A stretch of 64,000 nt of DNA. Origin: Polytrichum commune. Lineage: Eukaryota; Streptophyta; Polytrichopsida; Polytrichales; Polytrichaceae. The stretch's first letter is position 1, and each line of letters opens with the position of its first letter. The translations under genes and the position numbers were made by a program. A model generated the notes under the pieces. That model had not been told where the DNA came from, did not search any database, and worked only from the letters and a program-made list of their open reading frames with translations. This document shows positions 57,186-64,000 of the stretch, piece after piece. The stretch lies in the NCBI GenBank assembly GCA_950295325.1, contig OX485804.1:15498001-15562000 (forward strand), written 5' to 3'.

Positions 57186-60100
57186 ATGGCTATGGCGTCA
57201 ATCTTGCGTCAACTGGCGCCATCGCCAGCAGCAATTAGGCATGAATCGAGCTTCACAAGGGATGCTGTGGTGTCTTCTGCGCAAGCTTCTTGGAGCCTCG
57301 GTGCTCCCAAATTTGGAGCAAATCTGCAGGGCGAGAATTTGTCCCGCGACCTCAAGAGCTTGGTGGCTAGGGTTTCGCGTTCCGGAGAGATGGCCCTCGC
57401 GCGACGAGCAACTGTGTGCATGGTCCTTCCAACAGGGTATGTGATTTTTATATCTTTCTGAAAATTCCTGCACATGGCATTGGATGTATATGTACAGAGT
57501 GAAGAATTTAGGGGTTGTTACGAATTTCTGTCCACTGGAATGCAATGCTCTTGTGTCAAGTAAAGAGGAAGAGATGACTCAGACGTTGCCACCGCCGTGA
57601 ATTTTGGTGCTGATTCACCTTTGAGTATATGTAATCCGAAACGGGCTTCACGAGAACCCCAAAAAAGAACTGCACCTTTCAAAGGTCAACACCTTGAACG
57701 TGCGGGGCAAGCTGGCCCCATGTTCTCACTGACTTGAATTATGTCGTTGCTCCATCTCGGTGGTGGTCTAAGTCTACATGTAATTTAAAACTGGTATCAC
57801 AAGAATTAGAGACGCCCCCCAAGACTACTGTGACCTTTCAAAGGTGAAAGGGCAAGCTCCTGAGTTCCCACCACGCTGTTGGTTGAAATTATCTAGTACA
57901 CCTAGATACTGGATACCTAGATACTCCAGTATGATTGGGTGGACCATGGGGATTGTAACAAATTTGAAACAAACTAGGGATTCTTATGAATTGTTGTCTG
58001 CTAGAATGCACTTCCCTTTCTCAATTAAAGAGGAAGAGAATGCTGTCACCAGCGTGAATAATGGTGTTGCTTTATCTTCGAGTTGGTCTCACTCCATATG
58101 TAAATCCGAAATGGGCCTCATAAGAATTAGAGGGTTTTCAAAGAATATGTCTTCCTTTCAAAGGTGAACACCTTGAACGAGACAAGTGTGGACAAGTGTG
58201 GACAAATTGGCCTGCATTTATCTCCCCCAAGGGCAAGCTCCTAGGTTCCCACATGGTTGGTTGAAAATATTCAATTCGCTTGGATATATACCCCACTATG
58301 AGTTGGTGGACAATAGGTGGTAGGGTGCACTGAAAATTAAGTGCTAACAAGGTTACCCGTCCAAGTACTATTTTGGCCTTAAGGAGGCTTAACCTCGAAG
58401 TTCCCATGGGAGCTGGGTTAAAGCCTTGGGACTAAGCCAATTTTTTCCATCAATTACTTGAATTGGAAGCAATGGCAGTGTTAGGTTGTCTCATTTATGT
58501 AATCCTTTCGGAAAACTTGAGGATTACCTACATCCTGGTTTATGGGACTGTATTCTATGATAGGACTCAATTATTGTGACAGTCACTCAAAATTATTATA
58601 GTGAGGTGGGGAAGTTGCTGGAAGAGGTGGATTCATATGTTTTATCATTGTTATCGCTGGTCTTAAAGGCTAATATCATGCTTTAGGTGATGATTTGGTG
58701 GAAATGAAATATATCTTGAGCAGGGTATTGTATATTCTTCACAGTTCCGGCTGTTACATTTAAGCAATTCCTTGAGGCCATTGCAGGAAAATCAATTCAT
58801 ATCACAGGCTACTGGGAACTTAAGAATAAACAAATTCCTTAGTGAAACTTGCATTCAGGTGCTTGACGTTTCTGAAGTAAATTTTTGCTCAATGTAGTCT
58901 GTAGAGTTGTTGCTCATGATAGTTAAGATGGAGCTTAATCTTATTAAGTTTTGTCAAAGTGAAATGGGTTTTCAAAGATGAAAGAAGTAAATCAGTTTAA
59001 ACATCAAAGAATGAGCCATGAATGTGGAAGCTGCATTACACCTTCTTCCAATTGGAGTGTAGATCAAGGGTCAAGAAATGGTTTAGGCTGTAGATTCTAA
59101 ATGCATTATTTTGATCGACATCACTTTGTGTTGATGGTGTGCTGTGCAGAAACTCAGATACAATTGCCCTTCAAGAGTATCCGTAAGTACATTATTTTTT
59201 CCTCTGTCCTTACAAGAATAAGACATCTTAGAGATTGTTGTTACTCCAATTAAAAAAACTGGATAAATGCAGAGAAATAGTCTAAGCCAGACTCATGCGA
59301 TATTCTCATTATCATAGTAGCATGTAAATGCATGTATGGATCTGTTCTAGAGCTCTCAAAGAACTTATGTTGGTACACATTATAATACATCCATAATTAA
59401 AAACAATTGGTTGAGGATCAGTAGACTGCTCGATCACCTAGCTTAGTTGGGCACAACAATTATTAGCCTCACTACTTTCTTATTTATTGCAGCTGGGAAG
59501 CAAGAGCTGTCAAGTCATTTAGCATGGCTGAGTTGGAGGCTCGAAAATTGAAATATCCCTCGACTGGAACAGAGTCACTTCTTATGGGCATTTTGACTGA
59601 AGGCAAGCTCTTGGTGCTTTTTGAATACTCCAGATTTGCAATTCTGTATATTCTGGAATTAGTATGTAGTATATTCAGTTCTTCTAGATGGACATTTCCT
59701 GAGTGTATAAAGTGCTTGCTGGTCTTTTTCTGTTTAGGTTCATACTGAAAAGAAGCGGTTCACTCATTTGTTGATTAACCTATAAGCATCTTAGATTGTA
59801 TGTTATTTTGAATATGTAGAAAGAGTCTATCCTGAAAGATAAAAAGAATATCATTGCAGAAAGATTATGTATCAATAGAGTTCTTGTTTGAGAGTAGAAG
59901 AGGATTGAGTGCCACTGCCATTTACGCTAGTGAAGGAATAAGCATGTCTTGTGTTGAAGTCATTTGTGATGTTCAATCAAATCAATCTGGCTCTTGGGAT
60001 ACAGGGACAAGTGAAGCAGCAAAGTTCCTGCGGAAAAATGGGGTCACCCTTTTTGGTGTGAAGGATGAAATCATTAAACTGCTTGGCAAAGCTGACATGT

Positions 60101-60935
60101 ATTTCTTTAGTCCTGAGCATCCGCCAATTACTACCTCTTGTCAGAAGGCTCTTGATTGGGCCATTGACCCAAAGAATAGACCAGGTAAGCTACTAAGCTC
60201 ATAATATAGATTAACATGGTCGGACTTGAAGCATGCTACATTGAGTGGGCCTTCAACAGACTGTGCAGAAGCCTAACAAAGAGGTTATGATGCATGTTGT
60301 AATGCCAGCGATTTGAGCATTTACATAACTCTGGTCTTTATTTAGGTTCTGATCATTTTACAGATTGTTTATCTCATGAAATTTGAGAGTGTACTAGATG
60401 ATACATTACCAGAGCTTCTATTTACTTGGTAAACTTCTTTTTTCCTCACCGTTGGTTTACTTCAGCAGAGGGTTCTTCTGCTAAGGAGCTCAGTACGACA
60501 ATGCTGGTGCTTGGAATTTGGGCTCAAAAAGGTTCAGCTGGTCAAAAAGTACTAGAAAACCTTGGTTTCAATGAGGACAAAATTGCTGAGCTTGCTGCTA
60601 CTGTAAGTATTCTCCTTGAAGTTAAGGATTCTGTTGAGACCTATGTATTTGCAAATTTACTTGTTGTCTGAAATGTCAGCCTCTTGGAAAGTGGTTGCTG
60701 CATCTCACCAAAGTAGGTAGGTAAAATCAAATAACTGTATCATGTTCAAGCTCATCCCATCGAGGTAGGTAAATTAAATGACGATTTGTCTTGTCTGAAA
60801 GCAGCAAACAACCTGTTCATTGCTTGAAGATACCTGATCTTTATGGTATTTTATAGCACCATACTAACCATTCCATTAATGAGCTTCTTGCAGATGAAGA
60901 AGCCAGCAAGGGTAAGAGGCATATACGAAGAATAA
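57186..60935 (+). CDS. CLPT: CLPT: Clp N-domain accessory protein of the plastid Clp protease (6 exons)
   Basis: CLPT proteins bind the plastid ClpPR core and help it assemble. Exons inferred from frame and splice sites: 57,186-57,436; 59,150-59,182; 59,493-59,602; 60,005-60,184; 60,466 (or 60,469)-60,602; 60,894-60,935; joined phases agree and give 753 nt, about 250 aa (plant CLPTs are near 240). Exon 1 is Ser/Ala/Arg-rich with few acidic residues, as a transit peptide should be. Exons 3-5 carry the family core: MAELEARKLKYPSTGTE, LLMGILTEG, FLRKNGVTLFGVKDE, LGKADMYFFSPEHPPIT and LENLGFNEDKIAEL. Intron 3 uses a GC donor; exon 5 has a NAGNAG acceptor. The last exon (MKKPARVRGIYEE, stop) is the least certain. 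No ATPase or protease domain is present. Confidence 0.88.
57480..58300. repeat. Diverged tandem duplication in CLPT intron 1
   Basis: Two copies, about 57,500-57,910 and 57,950-58,290, share ordered blocks: TAAAGAGGAAGAGA, TGTAATCCGAAACGGGC, CCTTTCAAAGGT-AACACCTTGAACG and GGGCAAGCTCCT-AGTTCCCAC. Neither encodes a protein. Confidence 0.7.
58322..58417 (-). repeat. 5S rRNA-like remnant in CLPT intron 1
   Basis: On the minus strand the order CTCCCAT, GGAACTTCGAGGTTAAGC, ATAGTACTTGGACGGGTAACC and a final GTGCACCCT follows plant 5S rRNA from about position 30 to its 3' end. It has many substitutions, so it is not a working gene. It may come from a 5S-derived SINE or a Cassandra-type TRIM element. 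Confidence 0.65.
59603..60004 (+). other. CLPT intron 3 with a GC-AG splice pair
   Basis: The exon ends ACTGAAG and the intron begins GCAAGC; the acceptor is GATACAG. The phase (one base left, two bases right) and the protein join GILTEG/T are kept only by this donor. The nearest GT (about 59,612) gives the wrong phase. Confidence 0.7.
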
Positions 60936-62105
60936 TGCAGCAGTTCCTGGACGCAATGATTTTGCATTTTTGACCGATCTTGGGGACAGGGATATATCTC
61001 AGTCTGTATACAAGAGCACAATTGCCGTTGATCGTCATGAAAACACTGGCCCTGTACTGTATGTTTACTGAGCAACCCACCTTTCTTCAATGTATATCAC
61101 TTTCTTTAACCCTGTGCAAATATTTGAAATCTGCAGATCATTGGAGTTCAACCCTTTCAAGTCTCGAATATTTTTAAGAACTTGAGAACTTGTCATCATA
61201 TTTAGCCTGCAACTCTTCTTCTATCTGCTCTTTACCCAAAGGAATGTTTGATAATGAGCATGAAATGCAAGCAGATTATAGACACATGACAGAAAATGCT
61301 GTATTTACAGCTACTGGATGTTACATTGTGCAGGCCAATCAGCCTTAATATTCCAAAGCAAGATGAGCTCTCAATGAGATTACCAAAATTGAAAATAAGC
61401 AAGTCGACTAGTTTGTAGAGATTCTTTCTCAACATGGGTAGTTCGAGTTGGTGTTGTGCTCTTTTTTGTGGCTGCCACTACCTTGTTCTTGTCAAGATGT
61501 CCATTTTCATATTGTAGCAACTTTGCAAAGTGTGATTCCCACTGCAGATACATGTGCAGCTGAATCGAATTTAGTTCTGAAAATTGAATCTTGTTTCTGA
61601 TTGTCAGTAAACTGTGTCCTCATTCTCTTGTGGATTCTGATCAACCTCATCAGAGGACACAATTTCTTCAATGCAAGGTTTTGGGTTTCAGATTGATACA
61701 CTGTCTTGGAAGCCTTTTGAAGATGAAGTGGCTTCAAGGATGAGTTCTTTGTAAAAGCTTCCAGTGTTGGCAATCTTCTCTACTAAGAACTTACCACTGC
61801 CCGATGCCAGGTTGTGGTTTTCCTGGTGTTCTGTGCTCCTTATTTCGACTTCATAGTCACTGGTCCTTTTTGTGGTGTTGAAATGCAAGAGTTTGTCTGA
61901 TTATAGAAAGAGTAGGATATGTGTTTTTGTTGTTCATATTATTTGAGCATATATATCAAGAATCATTGCTACAGATAAAATGCATGGCGGTATGCATTGG
62001 TAGGGAGGTCAACAGAGAAGAATTTCTAGGAAATTTTGATTGTGAGAAGTCAACAGGGATGAATGGCAAAAATCTTTCTAAAGTGCTAGTTCAGGACTTC
62101 TAATA
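60936..62105. other. CLPT 3' flank
   Basis: Contains the presumed 3' UTR. Short ORFs on both strands have no recognisable motif. Confidence 0.45.
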
Positions 62106-62107
62106 TA

Positions 62108-63568
62108 CACTGACTCTCAAAACTGAGTCTGTGACTCCCTACATCAATTTCACACACAATGCCAGGCAAATAAAAACAAGAACGGACAAACTCTCACTTA
62201 TGTAAGTCTAGTACATAATTTTCAATGTCTCATGTCTATTGCAAAATTACACATGGAGAAACAATGATTTGAAGAGAACTATATACATTGACTCAGTTTT
62301 GTAACCTACATCTACTTATAGATCAATAATTTGTTCATCTTCCTTTAGAGGCTAAAATAGCTTGGATATGGTTGGGCATGCTATGATAGAACTTTTGATA
62401 GTGTTGAGTGATAGAATGGAAAGAAGCTTACACATGCTCCCACAATTGAAGCATTCTTTTGGTTGGTGTTGAATACTTTGGCCAAGAGATGCCAAAATGA
62501 GTTTGGCCCTCAATCAACCAATATGGAATGTCCTTCGTTCAAACCTCCACATTGACTCCAACCATGCACCCAAAACTTACCGAACATGGAAAGTTATGCA
62601 TGCAAAACAACCAACTCCCTACCAAAACTGTGGTTGAATTAATGGATAACTCTATTATCTTGTTGAAATATGACACAAGAAGGCTTGAAATAGTACCATT
62701 CAATTGTCTTCATGACCTCATCTTGAAAAATGCTAAGATACTCCATCCTTCACCCAACACCAAGCGCGATCATCAGACTGAAATCGATTGATCCTAGCCT
62801 CATCACTAAAATTCTTCCTATACCAATCATGGAACGTCCAATCTTGATGACGTTGAGCAAATTCCAACTTGCAACGCACATTATTGGTTGTGAGTAACAA
62901 CTTCTTTTACTTCTCTAATGACCCAAGACCTACTTCATGATGTGCACGTCTCACTGTGTTGGTGCTCACTCCCACATTCAAATGCTCAAAGCAATCCTCA
63001 CATCTACAACATTATCTACTCAACCAACAATGATGGCTCTTACACATGTTTGTCGTTGAGTTAGGGTGATGCTTCTTGAGCGTCCTCCTCTTGAATGCTC
63101 CACATAAGGAACACACTCTCTACGAATCCTAGAGCATATACCTAACAATTTTGACACTTTACGTGTGCTATGCCCATTCTGCAATTTGGCTATAGCATTC
63201 AACCTTTTCTCTTCTAGTAATGCTCTTATGGGCAAAGAAAACCTTCGCAAATGTAAGAGAAAATGTCCTAAAGACCACACTACTAATTAGAAGTGAGAGG
63301 AAGAATCCTAGGCGGCGCTATGAACTTATTCTTGCAATTAAAGGTGAGTGATGAAAATAGTTCCAAAACCGAGTCAATAGACCTAGGTTCATTCAAAATG
63401 CAATTTCTCTTGTTGCTATAGTACTCAGGCTGAAATTTGGAAGGACGGTAACCAATTTGGTTGTGCATCTGACCCACTTTACGTTTTGGCAAAAAGATCA
63501 ATACTCTTTTAGATATGTCTTATTGTAATTTGTAGTTTTGCTAATGGACTTAGTTTTGAGAGTTAGTG
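62108..63568 (-). mobile_element. Tc1/mariner-like element (1,461 bp)
   Basis: Inverted ends start CACTGACTCTCAAAACT (left) and CACTAACTCTCAAAACT (right, reversed); about 20 of the first 22 bases match. TA flanks both ends (62,106-62,107 and 63,569-63,570), the standard Tc1/mariner duplication. The interior is a decayed transposase gene on the minus strand. Confidence 0.9.
62323..63280 (-). pseudogene. Tc1/mariner-like transposase (broken)
   Basis: On the minus strand an N-terminal helix-turn-helix region (RLNAIAKLQNGHSTRKVSKLLG) and a GRSRSITLTQRQ linker are followed by NTVRRAHHEVGLG, KLEFAQRHQDWTFHDWY, FSDEARINRF (first catalytic Asp) and FQQDN (second Asp). The C-terminal KRMLQLWEHV...MPNHIQAILASKGR and NY end are typical of Tc1-type transposases. 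Several stops and frameshifts separate the blocks, and the third acidic residue was not found. It would have cut and pasted the element at TA sites. Confidence 0.85.
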
Positions 63569-63570
63569 TA

Positions 63571-64000
63571 GGTGAGTTGTTTAAATATACAGAAGGGGAT
63601 TCTTAGGGCGAGTTCACACGGGTCCCAAGTTCCTAAGTCCCAAAGCCGCTCAACCATTACCCATCAACCACATCCCATAACTATGGGCTAAGAATGTTGT
63701 ATTCCGTAGTATATAAGCCACACTTCAATTTCATGGTCACTTAAGAAATACAAGTCAATTTCTACACTTGTAAGTGACACCTAACTAAACCCAATTTGAA
63801 TTTGTGTTGAACTTTCAGGTGATTGTGATAGTGATGAAAGATAATATCTATGTAGAAAAGTAATTTACATGATCCTTAAAGGGGCAACTATGAATCACGT
63901 CCAAAGAAAAGTTATAGTTTGCAATGTCTAGGCAATTTTTTGGGCATGGTCAGTCCAACCAATTACATGAGGTGATCTTTTGGTTTTCCTTTACTGAATT
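63571..64000. other. Non-coding end of window
   Basis: No supported feature. Confidence 0.5.

Overview
The window is nuclear DNA of a land plant. The signs are plant-type Ty3/gypsy retrotransposons, CACTA, PIF/Harbinger-like and Tc1/mariner-like DNA transposons, a tRNA-derived SINE, and one spliced host gene for a plastid Clp-protease accessory protein. The low gene density, the deep nesting of transposons and a Dualen/RandI-like LINE suggest a large genome, perhaps a fern or other seed-free plant. That placement is inference only.

Layout. 1-15,962: a decayed minus-strand Ty3/gypsy element (B) is split by a nearly pristine plus-strand Ty3/gypsy element (A, 2,984-13,893). A has LTRs that differ by one G, a 5-bp target duplication and an uninterrupted 2,079-codon gag-pol frame. 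15,963-22,600: older LTR-element material. It includes two related LTR ends (15,963 and 19,848), a tRNA-Asp-type primer site, an extra frameshifted zinc-knuckle ORF, and a 0.9-kb array of small hairpins with a near-constant GTGAA loop and varying, compensating stems. I consider that array the most unusual structure here. 24,551-25,128: a PIF/Harbinger-like MITE containing a long internal hairpin.

25,490-45,330: a nested stack. A minus-strand Dualen-like LINE (LINE2) was split by a 14.9-kb element with terminal inverted repeats (25,901-40,804). That element contains an ORF1-like gene and a second, plus-strand Dualen-like LINE (LINE1). LINE1 encodes, in order, a 2A-like motif, an apurinic-type endonuclease, a reverse transcriptase, an uncharacterised conserved segment, RNase H and a restriction-like endonuclease. 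LINE1 was itself split by a CACTA element that carries a SINE. A 538-bp deletion derivative with the same kind of ends lies at 53,106-53,643.

45,330-57,080: no gene recognised, only diverged dispersed repeats and simple sequence. 57,186-60,935: a six-exon CLPT gene (about 250 codons) with a GC-AG intron and a NAGNAG acceptor; its first intron holds a tandem duplication and a 5S-rRNA-like remnant. 62,108-63,568: a Tc1/mariner-like element with TA target duplications and a broken transposase gene. Apart from CLPT, the recognised genes serve the mobility of the elements. Only A looks intact enough to have moved recently.
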